Shown: positions 1 to 5,041 of the stretch, in pieces
Position numbering within the stretch: position 1 is the first letter of the stretch
How the letters are laid out: each line of letters begins with the position of its first letter
Source of the DNA: an uncultured Veillonella sp.
GTDB taxonomy: Bacteria > Bacillota > Negativicutes > Veillonellales > Veillonellaceae
Length of the DNA stretch: 5,041 bases
NCBI GenBank assembly: GCA_900556785.1
Contig: USQK01000083.1
Location: 1 to 5,041, forward strand
Direction of reading: 5' to 3'
Notes under the pieces: generated by a model
The model's database searches: none
What the model was told of the DNA's origin: nothing
The model's input: the letters and a program-made list of their open reading frames with translations, nothing else
Made by a program: the position numbers and the translations under genes

Positions 1-2
1 TC

Positions 3-41
3 TCGTTGGTATTAACTAGGAAAAGGAGCTATTTCAAATGA
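3..41 (+). CDS. C-terminal end of upstream gene, probably FecCD-type permease (partial)
   Basis: One frame is open from the window edge to a TGA at 39-41, which overlaps the ATG of the next gene as ATGA. It encodes SLVLTRKRSYFK. A short hydrophobic stretch followed by a basic tail is what the end of a FecCD/BtuC-family membrane permease looks like. Such a permease gene normally lies directly upstream of a FepC/FecE-type ATPase. Only 12 residues are visible and the other two frames also reach stops here (TAA at 13-15, TAG at 17-19), so the frame choice rests on the ATGA overlap and the basic tail. The family name is inferred from the neighbour. Confidence 0.45.
   Translation, partial: SLVLTRKRSYFK
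24..28 (+). promoter_or_regulatory. Ribosome binding site of the FepC/FecE-type ATPase gene
   Basis: AGGAG within AAAAGGAG lies 9 bases before the ATG at 38. It supports that start. The site lies inside the last codons of the upstream partial gene, which fits translational coupling. Confidence 0.75.
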
Positions 42-814
42 TTGAAGTTCATAATTTAACCTTTGGCTATTCCTCTACGGAAGACGGACAAATCTTGAAG
101 GGCGTTGATTTTGCCGCTAAAACTGGCAAGTTGACGGCCCTCATCGGTACCAACGGTGCTGGTAAATCTACGCTGTTAAAAACAATCATGGGTATCTTGA
201 AAGGCAAGGGCGATATTACCATTAACGGAAAGTCTGTATCTGAATATTCTACAAAGGACTTCAGTAGTACGGTGAGCTATTTGTCTCAAGATAATGACTG
301 TAGAGTTAATTTGACTGTTTTTGAAGTCGTTATTTTAGGGCGCATGGGTTCAATGTCCTTCCGCGTAAGTGATGAGGACATCCAAGCTACGCAAGAGGTA
401 TTGGACCGATTGAACCTTCAAAAGTTTGCATCTCGCAGCATCATGGAGCTCAGTGGTGGTCAACGCCAACTGGTGTTTATGGCTCAGGCTCTAGTAAAAG
501 AACCTAAAATCTTAATTCTTGATGAACCGACTAGTGCGTTAGATTTGCACAAGCAATTTGACTTGTTAACATTGCTAAAAAATCTGACTCAAGAACATGA
601 TTTTACAACACTCGTAACATTACATCATCTTGATTTGGCGGCTATGTTCGCAGATGAAATCATCGTGCTCAAGGAGGGTAGAGTATACGCTCAAGGGGCA
701 CCGAAAGACATCTTTACAGAAGCCATGATGGAAGATGTATACCGTGTTAGAACAAAAATCTACATGGATGACAAAGGCATGCCTCACGTCATTCCATTAG
801 AAGCTATTAACTGA
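38..814 (+). CDS. ABC transporter ATP-binding protein, FepC/FecE type (iron-siderophore/heme/cobalamin import)
   Basis: This cytoplasmic ATPase would power uptake of an iron chelate, heme or cobalamin through a FecCD-type permease pair. At 258 aa it has full family length. Visible motifs are Walker A GTNGAGKST (residues 37-45, Thr where Pro is more usual), Q-loop Q84, signature LSGGQ (138-142), Walker B ILILDEP (158-164, catalytic E163), D-loop SALD (166-169), and the switch His at H196 in LHHLDLA, where LHDLNLA is typical. The C-terminal part (EDVYRVRTKIYMDDKGMPHVIP) matches the FecE/FepC subfamily pattern of a VYxV motif followed by a small beta hairpin. An RBS and ATGA overlap support the start. 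It appears to be the last gene of its operon, followed by a strong terminator. The exact substrate cannot be told from the ATPase alone. Confidence 0.9.
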   Translation: MIEVHNLTFGYSSTEDGQILKGVDFAAKTGKLTALIGTNGAGKSTLLKTIMGILKGKGDITINGKSVSEYSTKDFSSTVSYLSQDNDCRVNLTVFEVVILGRMGSMSFRVSDEDIQATQEVLDRLNLQKFASRSIMELSGGQRQLVFMAQALVKEPKILILDEPTSALDLHKQFDLLTLLKNLTQEHDFTTLVTLHHLDLAAMFADEIIVLKEGRVYAQGAPKDIFTEAMMEDVYRVRTKIYMDDKGMPHVIPLEAIN

Positions 815-836
815 TCAACGCATCAGTTCAACAAAT

Positions 837-876
837 AAAAGAAGCTGAAATCTTTGTATTGATTTCAGCTTCTTTT
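837..876. terminator. Bidirectional rho-independent terminator between convergent operons
   Basis: Sixteen-base arms at 837-852 and 861-876 are perfectly complementary around an 8-base loop (TTTGTATT). Read on the plus strand, the GC-containing stem (GAAGCTGAAATC) is followed by TTTTTT at 873-878, which ends the ATPase operon. Read on the minus strand it is followed by TTTTATTT, which ends the metal permease operon whose last stop lies at 936. The rest of the 815-935 gap is AT-rich and shows no gene. Confidence 0.9.
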
Positions 877-935
877 TTGTTGGGAAAATATGTATTTTTG
901 AAGGAGTCTAATTAATATTCATTAAATAAAATTAA

Positions 936-2036
936 TTAAATGATTTCCTTTACCTGCGCCACGCCTTTATCGGTCAGCATATAGTACCCATTTGTTACAT
1001 ACAATAGGCCTTGTTTCTTAAGGTGTGATGCAGCTTGGTGTGTATAGTCTGGCTTCCAGTTCAAGTGTTCGTGAATGGTGCCGATACCATTTTCAATGGC
1101 TGCCACAGGTGTGTTCATATGGGTATAGATGTGGCAGAGCATCATCGTTTCTCGATAGTGACGACGCAAGTGGCGTTGGCGAAGATAGGTTGCAATATAG
1201 CCTGTCTTTGGCGTGCAAATAACGGCAACTAATAAGGCGAGACCGATCGTTGTTGCGATAGCACCTGCAATGGATACGTCTAGGGTGAAAGCAACTTCTG
1301 TACCGATGACGGCACAGATAATGCCGATGATGATACTGCTAATGAGCATGGCTTTCACAGAGTCCGTCCATAAATAAGCGATAACCGCAGGTCCGATCAT
1401 GAGGCCGATAACGAGGATAGCACCTACCGCTTGGAATGAAGCCACCACGGTAAGGGATACCATGGTCATCAGCACGTAGTGGATGAGGGCGGGCATGAAG
1501 CCGAAGAGCCCTGCCAATAGTGGATCGAAGGTAGATAGCTGCAATTCCTTGTAGAAGAGCATAACTAATAGGAGGTTGATGACCGCTACCCCTAGGGAAA
1601 TCCATAGAGATACAGGACCTAAGTCGGTGCCGTTTACAATCCATCTGTCGAACGGGGCGAACGCGATTTCCCCTAGAAGTGCGGTATCTACGTCAAGGTG
1701 TGCGTTGCCGCTGTAGAGACTGACGAGGATGATGGCAATGGAGAAGAGGAGGGGGAAGATGATACCAATGGACGCGTCTTCGTTGACGAGGCCCGTGTTA
1801 TGAATCATTTCTGTAAGCCATACCGTTCCTACGCCGACTACGGTTGCCCCTACTAAAAGCAAGGGCGAGTTTAAGTCTTCTGTTACAAAGAAAGCGAGTA
1901 CGATACCGAGGAATACGGTGTGCGTAATGGCGTCGGCCATCATGGACATGCGGCGCAGCACGAGGAATACACCCGGAATAGCGCACGCAATGGATACGGC
2001 GATGGCGATGAGTAAAATCTCTGTATGTACTGTCAT
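936..2036 (-). CDS. troD: Metal ABC transporter permease (TroD/MntD-like, ABC-3 family) with C-terminal winged-helix extension
   Basis: This is the second membrane subunit of the Mn/Zn/Fe importer. Residues 1-275 form the ABC-3 permease, with hydrophobic segments at about 6-27, 41-52, 58-76, 89-108, 143-162, 184-222, 228-250 and 254-275. Family motifs include RRMSMMADAITHTVFLGIV (29-47) and the GAILVIGLMIGPAVIA stretch (205-220). ABC-3 permeases usually end soon after the last helix, at about 270-300 aa; this one has 366 aa. A basic linker (RQRHLRRHYRE, 286-296) leads to a predicted helix (297-307), a second helix near 318-326, a recognition-like helix (about 330-342) and a wing with a terminal helix (YVTNGYYMLTDKGVAQVKEI, 346-365), a winged-helix layout. 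The tail also has eight His and one Cys. The start overlaps the previous stop as ATGA, with an RBS at 2041-2048. The permease role is well supported; a DNA-binding function of the tail is inference. The symbol reflects operon position and family. Confidence 0.9.
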   Translation of the reverse strand: MTVHTEILLIAIAVSIACAIPGVFLVLRRMSMMADAITHTVFLGIVLAFFVTEDLNSPLLLVGATVVGVGTVWLTEMIHNTGLVNEDASIGIIFPLLFSIAIILVSLYSGNAHLDVDTALLGEIAFAPFDRWIVNGTDLGPVSLWISLGVAVINLLLVMLFYKELQLSTFDPLLAGLFGFMPALIHYVLMTMVSLTVVASFQAVGAILVIGLMIGPAVIAYLWTDSVKAMLISSIIIGIICAVIGTEVAFTLDVSIAGAIATTIGLALLVAVICTPKTGYIATYLRQRHLRRHYRETMMLCHIYTHMNTPVAAIENGIGTIHEHLNWKPDYTHQAASHLKKQGLLYVTNGYYMLTDKGVAQVKEII

Positions 2037-2998
2037 GGGGCACCTCCTATGCGAGGCTGTCCACCCTCTGCTCTATATATTTTTTGTTGTAAATCGGCAG
2101 GACTTATCTTTGCGGTTTCTGATAATAAAGCTTGTTTTGATTGTTTGTTTTTACGATATTGCCATAAGATGCCTCTATTAGGTGCAAATATGAGGCTCAA
2201 CAGTACGATAACCGATAGAATGACGATGATTGCAGGACCTGTAGGCAGTTTTTGTACTGTTGTACTCCAAATGGTGCCGCCAATAGCAGATACCATACCG
2301 AAACATCCTGCTAGTATACACATGGTACCTAGCTTGTTCGTCCACTGACGGGCGCCTACGGCCGGTGCAATGAGTAGGGAACTAATCAAGATAGCACCTA
2401 CTGATTGAATGCCGATGATGATGGTCATGATCAATAGTGAACGATATAAAATGAGTGTAAAGGTGACGGGAATTTGCAATGTTTTGGCGTATTCTACGTC
2501 AAAGGAGATGAGCTTTAGCTCTTTCCAAAATAAGGCTGTTAAAACGATAATGATGAGCGCTGCTGCTGATGTAATGTACACATCGCGAGCTAATATGGTG
2601 GCGGCCTGTCCAAATATAAATTTTGAAAGCCCCGCCTGACCTGCATTGTTCAGACTTTGAAGGTAGGTGAGTAGAACCATACCAAGACCAAAGAAAGCAG
2701 ATAGTATAGTAGCCAAAGCCCCATCGAATTTGATTTTACTATTTTCTACGGTGATGGTAATGAGCCATGCCGCAGTGATAGAGGACAGGGCAGCACCTAT
2801 AATGAGTACCTCAATGTCTTTTATACCAGTCAGCAAGAACGCGATGACTACACCAGGCAGTGCCGCGTGGGAGAGGCCGTCACCGATGAGGCTTTCCTTG
2901 CGCAGTACAGCGAAGGTGCCTGCAATACCACTGGCAAGGCCCAAGAGAGCCGTGCCGAGCAATACCATCTGTGTCGTATAGGATTGGAGTATGGTCAT
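2033..2998 (-). CDS. troC: Metal ABC transporter permease (TroC/MntC-like, ABC-3 family)
   Basis: This is the first membrane subunit of the importer and pairs with the permease encoded just downstream. It has 321 aa with about eight hydrophobic segments (roughly 11-33, 46-58, 62-82, 95-115, 138-158, 183-212, 222-245, 253-272). The family motif after the first helix is clear: RKESLIGDGLSHAALPGV (33-50), as is FGQAATI (129-135), typical of TroC/ZnuB/MntB proteins. The stretch GAILISSLLIAPAVGARQW (201-219) matches the conserved segment of the coupling region. The last 45 or so residues form a polar, lysine-rich cytoplasmic tail without a recognisable domain. Start and stop overlap the neighbouring genes by four bases each (ATGA). 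The codons for its final residues (IGGAP) contain the RBS of the next permease. Metal specificity cannot be read from this subunit. Confidence 0.92.
   Translation of the reverse strand: MTILQSYTTQMVLLGTALLGLASGIAGTFAVLRKESLIGDGLSHAALPGVVIAFLLTGIKDIEVLIIGAALSSITAAWLITITVENSKIKFDGALATILSAFFGLGMVLLTYLQSLNNAGQAGLSKFIFGQAATILARDVYITSAAALIIIVLTALFWKELKLISFDVEYAKTLQIPVTFTLILYRSLLIMTIIIGIQSVGAILISSLLIAPAVGARQWTNKLGTMCILAGCFGMVSAIGGTIWSTTVQKLPTGPAIIVILSVIVLLSLIFAPNRGILWQYRKNKQSKQALLSETAKISPADLQQKIYRAEGGQPRIGGAP
2041..2048 (-). promoter_or_regulatory. Ribosome binding site of permease 2, inside the permease 1 coding end
   Basis: On the minus strand AGGAGGTG is followed by CCCC and the ATG at 2036. It decides the permease 2 start and lies within the last codons of permease 1, so the two genes are probably translationally coupled through the ATGA overlap. 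Confidence 0.8.
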
Positions 2999-3726
2999 AC
3001 AGTCCTCCCCTTGCCGTAGGTACGCTCGATGGCCTCATCGGTAAAGGTCTCTGCTACGGGACCATAGGCAACGGTCTGTTTGTTCACCATCGTTACCCAG
3101 TCGAAATATTGAGGTACCGTATTTAAATCGTGGTGCACGACGATAACTGTTTTGCCGCGCGCTTTCATTTCTTGTAAAAGGGAGATAATAGCATGTTCTG
3201 TTGTTTTATCGACGCCTTTGAAAGGTTCGTCCATGAGGTAAATGTCTGCTTCTTGTACGAGGGCACGAGCTAAGAATACACGCTGTTGTTGTCCCCCTGA
3301 AAGTTGACGAATTTGCCTGTTTACATAGTCACTCATGCCCATTTTATCAATCATGGAGAGGGCGAGATCTTTATCCTTTTTACTAGGTCGTTTGAACCAA
3401 CCTAGATGACCATAACGGCCCATGAGTACGACGTCTAATACGGTAGTAGGAAAGTCCCAGTCGACACTACCACTTTGAGGGACGTAAGCGATTTTCTTGT
3501 AATCATGTTTGTCCATCGCTAAGTGGTGATCGATATAAAACTTAACACTCCCTGAGATAACTGTTAATAAGCCAAGCATGGCCTTTAATAATGTAGATTT
3601 TCCGGCTCCATTAGGGCCGACGATGGCCGCTAAGGAACCGATGGGTACCTTCATATCTACGTCCCATAATACGGGTTTTGTCGTATAGGCTACGGTCATA
3701 TCTTCAACTTCAACGGCCCATTCCAT
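2995..3726 (-). CDS. troB: Metal ABC transporter ATP-binding protein (TroB/MntB/ZnuC-like)
   Basis: This is the cytoplasmic ATPase of the Mn/Zn/Fe importer. Its 243 aa are normal for the family. Motifs in order are Walker A GPNGAGKST (37-45), Q-loop Q84 in YVPQSGSVDWDFP (the Q-S-x-x-V-D-W-D-F-P pattern is typical of Mn/Zn importer ATPases), signature LSGGQ (142-146), Walker B IYLMDEP (162-168, catalytic E167), D-loop GVDKTTE (171-177), and the switch His H199 in VVHHDL. The RMGRYGHLGWF-like stretch (about 102-111) is another family marker. The start has a strong RBS (AGGAGGT at 3737-3731, four bases before the ATG). The stop overlaps the permease 1 start as ATGA, and its last codons carry that gene's RBS (GGGGAGG). 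It lies 106 bp after the binding-protein gene, presumably in the same transcript. Confidence 0.94.
   Translation of the reverse strand: MEWAVEVEDMTVAYTTKPVLWDVDMKVPIGSLAAIVGPNGAGKSTLLKAMLGLLTVISGSVKFYIDHHLAMDKHDYKKIAYVPQSGSVDWDFPTTVLDVVLMGRYGHLGWFKRPSKKDKDLALSMIDKMGMSDYVNRQIRQLSGGQQQRVFLARALVQEADIYLMDEPFKGVDKTTEHAIISLLQEMKARGKTVIVVHHDLNTVPQYFDWVTMVNKQTVAYGPVAETFTDEAIERTYGKGRTV
3004..3010 (-). promoter_or_regulatory. Ribosome binding site of permease 1, inside the ATPase coding end
   Basis: GGGGAGG on the minus strand lies five bases before the ATG at 2998, within the final codons of the ATPase gene. Together with the ATGA overlap it supports coupled translation. Confidence 0.7.
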
Positions 3727-3730
3727 GGAG

Positions 3731-3737
3731 ACCTCCT
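3731..3737 (-). promoter_or_regulatory. Ribosome binding site of the metal transporter ATPase gene
   Basis: AAAAGGAGGT on the minus strand, with the core AGGAGGT at 3737-3731, lies four bases before the ATG at 3726. It supports independent translation of the ATPase gene after the 106-bp gap. Confidence 0.8.
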
Positions 3738-3790
3738 TTTATCAATAGTGCTACTATCGCTGTATTGTTAGTAGTACTTGTACTTACATA

Positions 3791-3812
3791 GGACGTACAC
3801 TGTATGTCGTCC
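3791..3812 (-). other. Hairpin in the gap between binding-protein and ATPase genes
   Basis: GGACG at 3791-3795 pairs with CGTCC at 3808-3812. A TAC/GTA extension (3796-3798 with 3802-3804) is possible across a 3-base bulge. On the minus strand the hairpin begins 20 bases after the binding-protein stop. No T-run follows, so it is not a standard rho-independent terminator. Smaller potential hairpins lie downstream (CTACTA 3751-3756 with TAGTAG 3769-3774; AGTAC 3773-3777 with GTACT 3780-3784). A role as an mRNA-stabilising or processing element favouring the binding protein is inference. Confidence 0.4.
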
Positions 3813-3832
3813 TTGTTTTGAAACGTTATTTG

Positions 3833-4774
3833 TTATTTAAGTGCTTTAACGATAGTATCGATGTTGGCTTTTACCATGCCGATATATGTGCCACCTTCAG
3901 TGCCTTCAGAACCGAGGGAGTCGGAGTATAATTCGCCACCGATGGCAACGTTCCAGCCTTTAGCCTTAGCTGCTTCTTGAACGGCTTCGATTGTTTTGTG
4001 TGGTACAGAAGATTCTACGAAGATCGCTTTAATTTTGTGATCTACGATAAATTGAACAAGTTCATTCACATCTTGTGTGCCTGCTTCTGTAGCAGTACTA
4101 ACGCCTTGTAAACCTTTTACTTCAAAGCCGTACGCGCGAGCAAAGTATTGGAATGCATCGTGTGCTGTTACGAGGACGCGAGATTCTTTTGGAATAGATT
4201 CGGCTTGAGCTTTGATGTATGCATCTGTTTCATCTAATTTAGTGAGGTACGCATCATATCGTTTTTTGAAATCCTCTTTGTGAGCTGGATCTGCTTTAGC
4301 AAGACCTTCATAGACAGCTTTTGCTGCTAGTTTCCAGTTAGCTACGTCGAACCAAATATGAGGATCTTTAGTTTTCACGCCATCTTCTTCGTCAAAGTCG
4401 AGTAAAGTAGATGGATCAATAGCGTCAGATACGCGGATGGTAGCTTTATTTTGTTTTGTTAAATTGTCAAAAATGGAACCCATTTTACCTTCTAAGTGAA
4501 TGCCGTTGTACACCACAACATCTGCCTTAGACATAGTTGTTACATCGCCGGCACTCGCTTGATAGAGGTGCGGGTCTACGCCAGGACCCATGAGCCCTTG
4601 GACGGATACATGGTCACCACCAATTTCTTTTACTAAATCGGTCAGCATCGTCGTAGTGGCCACGACGTTTAATTTCTTCTGACTATCTTGAGCTGCATCC
4701 TTACCACAACCTGCAAGAGCTAATAACATAAGTGCTAATGATAGGACGACTAATACGACTCGATTAAATTTCAT
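3833..4774 (-). CDS. troA: Metal-binding lipoprotein of a Mn/Zn/Fe ABC importer (TroA/ZnuA cluster A-I)
   Basis: This solute-binding protein captures a divalent metal outside the cytoplasmic membrane and hands it to the permease pair. The N-terminus is a lipoprotein signal: basic MKFNR, a hydrophobic core, then lipobox LAGC (20-23), with lipidation expected on C23. The mature protein starts with a KKLNVVATTTMLTDLVKEIGGD segment typical of the family. By position the four metal ligands are H69 (GVDPHLYQ), H139 (KDPHIWFD), H205 (VTAHDAFQYF) and D285 (GGELYSDSLG). This His-His-His-Asp set matches Treponema TroA; manganese-specific PsaA/MntC proteins usually have Glu at the third position. The His-rich loop common in ZnuA is absent. 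Length (313 aa) is normal. A strong RBS (AGGAGGT, 4786-4780) fixes the start. It is the first gene of the operon. Whether the substrate is Zn, Mn or Fe stays open. Confidence 0.94.
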   Translation of the reverse strand: MKFNRVVLVVLSLALMLLALAGCGKDAAQDSQKKLNVVATTTMLTDLVKEIGGDHVSVQGLMGPGVDPHLYQASAGDVTTMSKADVVVYNGIHLEGKMGSIFDNLTKQNKATIRVSDAIDPSTLLDFDEEDGVKTKDPHIWFDVANWKLAAKAVYEGLAKADPAHKEDFKKRYDAYLTKLDETDAYIKAQAESIPKESRVLVTAHDAFQYFARAYGFEVKGLQGVSTATEAGTQDVNELVQFIVDHKIKAIFVESSVPHKTIEAVQEAAKAKGWNVAIGGELYSDSLGSEGTEGGTYIGMVKANIDTIVKALK

Positions 4775-4779
4775 AATAA

Positions 4780-4788
4780 ACCTCCTTT
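4780..4788 (-). promoter_or_regulatory. Ribosome binding site of the metal-binding lipoprotein gene
   Basis: AAAGGAGGT on the minus strand is followed by five bases (TTATT) and the ATG at 4774. This near-consensus site fixes the start codon. Confidence 0.85.
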
Positions 4789-4822
4789 TATATAGTTAAT
4801 TTTCTATCTTGAATTACAACAT

Positions 4823-4843
4823 TCTAAAACCTAAATCCTAAAT
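4823..4843 (-). repeat. Three tandem 7-bp TTTAGG-like repeats upstream of the metal operon
   Basis: On the plus strand the heptads read TCTAAAA, CCTAAAT, CCTAAAT; on the minus strand they read ATTTAGG, ATTTAGG, TTTTAGA. A further TTTTAGG lies at 4869-4875. TTAGG resembles a half-site of DtxR/IdeR-family metalloregulator boxes, but here the copies are direct rather than palindromic. The repeats overlap the start region expected from the candidate promoter at 4842-4871. A regulatory role is inferred. Confidence 0.4.
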
Positions 4844-4871
4844 AGTATTCTTGATGGCACGGTGCTGTCCT
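4842..4871 (-). promoter_or_regulatory. Candidate sigma-70-type promoter of the metal importer operon
   Basis: On the minus strand AGGACA (4871-4866) and TACTAT (4847-4842) are separated by 18 bases. Each matches four of six consensus positions. Transcription would begin near 4835, giving a leader of about 60 bases. A competing choice is a perfect TATAAT at 4903-4898 inside the inverted repeat, but it lacks a good -35 box. Start-site mapping would be needed to decide. Confidence 0.3.
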
Positions 4872-4873
4872 AA

Positions 4874-4904
4874 AATATAATGTCTAGAAGAATGACATTA
4901 TATT
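4874..4904. promoter_or_regulatory. Inverted repeat upstream of the metal operon, candidate operator
   Basis: The perfect 11-base arms AATATAATGTC (4874-4884) and GACATTATATT (4894-4904) flank a 9-base spacer. Each arm contains TATAAT, one per strand. The element lies just upstream of the candidate -35 box and overlaps the alternative -10 box. Its size and symmetry suit a dimeric regulator, with a Fur- or DtxR-family metal sensor likely by context. It could alternatively form a weak AU-rich hairpin followed by TTTTA on the minus strand. Confidence 0.45.
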
Positions 4905-4918
4905 AACTATGTTTAGCT

Positions 4919-4984
4919 AGAAAAATAGCACTTAGACAGAAAATAGCACTTAGACAGAAAATAGCATTCAGACAGAAAAATAGC
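4919..4984. repeat. Tandem repeat, about 3.6 copies of an 18-19 bp unit
   Basis: Units are 4919-4937 (19 bp, AGAAAAATAGCACTTAGAC), 4938-4955 (18 bp, same with one A fewer), 4956-4973 (18 bp, two substitutions: ATTC for ACTT) and the partial AGAAAAATAGC at 4974-4984. The last partial unit runs into the left arm of the terminator hairpin at 4979-5006. The array is noncoding and lies between that terminator and the inverted repeat. Confidence 0.85.
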
Positions 4985-5006
4985 CGCTACTAACGTAGCG
5001 GCTATT
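4976..5006 (-). terminator. Rho-independent terminator of a minus-strand gene beyond the right edge
   Basis: Twelve-base arms AATAGCCGCTAC (4979-4990) and GTAGCGGCTATT (4995-5006) are perfectly complementary around a 4-base loop. On the minus strand the stem ends in a run of five T (TATTTTT, 4980-4976), giving a classic intrinsic terminator. On the plus strand no T-run follows the stem directly. It therefore likely ends a gene transcribed leftward from beyond 5041. The bases 5007-5041 show no supportable gene. Confidence 0.85.
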
Positions 5007-5041
5007 GGCAGGGGTAAGGTTTTTTTCTCTGCTAAATAAAG

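Noticed and set aside
1025..1232. Two overlapping plus-strand open frames of 65 codons
   Set aside because: They lie antisense inside permease 2, have no RBS worth noting and encode low-complexity, Cys/Ser-rich translations without family features.
1339..2043. Minus-strand alternative-frame open frames (1339-1644, 1798-2043)
   Set aside because: Same-strand shadows of permease 2; translations are Arg/His/Pro-rich, typical of out-of-frame reading.
1918..2348. Plus-strand open frames of 87 and 107 codons across the permease junction
   Set aside because: Antisense to two clearly coding permeases, with no domain pattern of their own.
2409..2981. Plus-strand open frames of 76 and 104 codons
   Set aside because: Antisense shadows of permease 1; no RBS or recognisable product.
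4851..4881. Plus-strand promoter TTGATG - 19 bp - TATAAT
   Set aside because: The spacer is long, and it would fire into a region with an opposing terminator and no plus-strand gene in view; the TATAAT is explained by the inverted repeat.
4902..4920. AdcR/MntR-like box (TTAACTATGTTTAGC)
   Set aside because: It resembles parts of the AdcR (TTAAC..GTTAA) and enteric MntR (CTATGTTT) boxes, but spacing and symmetry fit neither.
4919..4984. CRISPR-like array
   Set aside because: The units are contiguous, 18-19 bp, with no unique spacers between them; it is a simple tandem repeat.
5007..5041. End of a minus-strand gene at the right edge (stop TAG at 5034-5032)
   Set aside because: Only a few bases remain, so no frame can be supported; the terminator implies a gene farther right.

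Overview
The window looks like chromosome from a low-to-moderate GC member of the Bacillota. The style of the proteins and the strong AGGAGG ribosome binding sites suggest Negativicutes, perhaps Veillonella. That assignment is an impression from the sequence, not a search result. The theme is metal acquisition: parts of two ABC importers sit tail to tail.

Left part (1-814, plus strand): the end of an iron-siderophore/heme/cobalamin-type importer operon. Bases 3-41 look like the last codons of an upstream gene, probably a FecCD-type permease, overlapping by ATGA a complete FepC/FecE-type ATPase gene (38-814). A strong hairpin at 837-876, with T-rich tracts on both sides, can end transcription from both directions.

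Centre and right part (4774 down to 936, minus strand): a complete four-gene Mn/Zn/Fe-type importer of the TroABCD/MntABCD/ZnuABC family. The order is substrate-binding lipoprotein (4774-3833), ATPase (3726-2995), permease 1 (2998-2033) and permease 2 (2036-936). The last three genes are joined by two ATGA stop/start overlaps, so they are translationally coupled. The lipoprotein gene is separated from the ATPase gene by 106 bp containing hairpins but no T-run, which would suit higher expression of the binding protein from a shared transcript. The lipoprotein would capture the metal outside the cytoplasmic membrane, the two permeases would form the channel, and the ATPase would drive import.

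The most unusual gene is the last one. Permease 2 carries about 85 extra residues after its final membrane segment. They are rich in His and arginine and read as a winged-helix DNA-binding-like domain. This recalls the chlamydial YtgCR permease-repressor fusion.

Right end (4775-5041, no gene): the control region of the metal operon. It holds a near-consensus RBS, three heptad TTTAGG-like repeats, a candidate promoter, and an 11-bp-arm inverted repeat with TATAAT in each arm. Further right lie 3.6 copies of an 18-19 bp tandem repeat and a perfect 12-bp hairpin terminator. That terminator faces leftward, for a minus-strand gene beyond the window.
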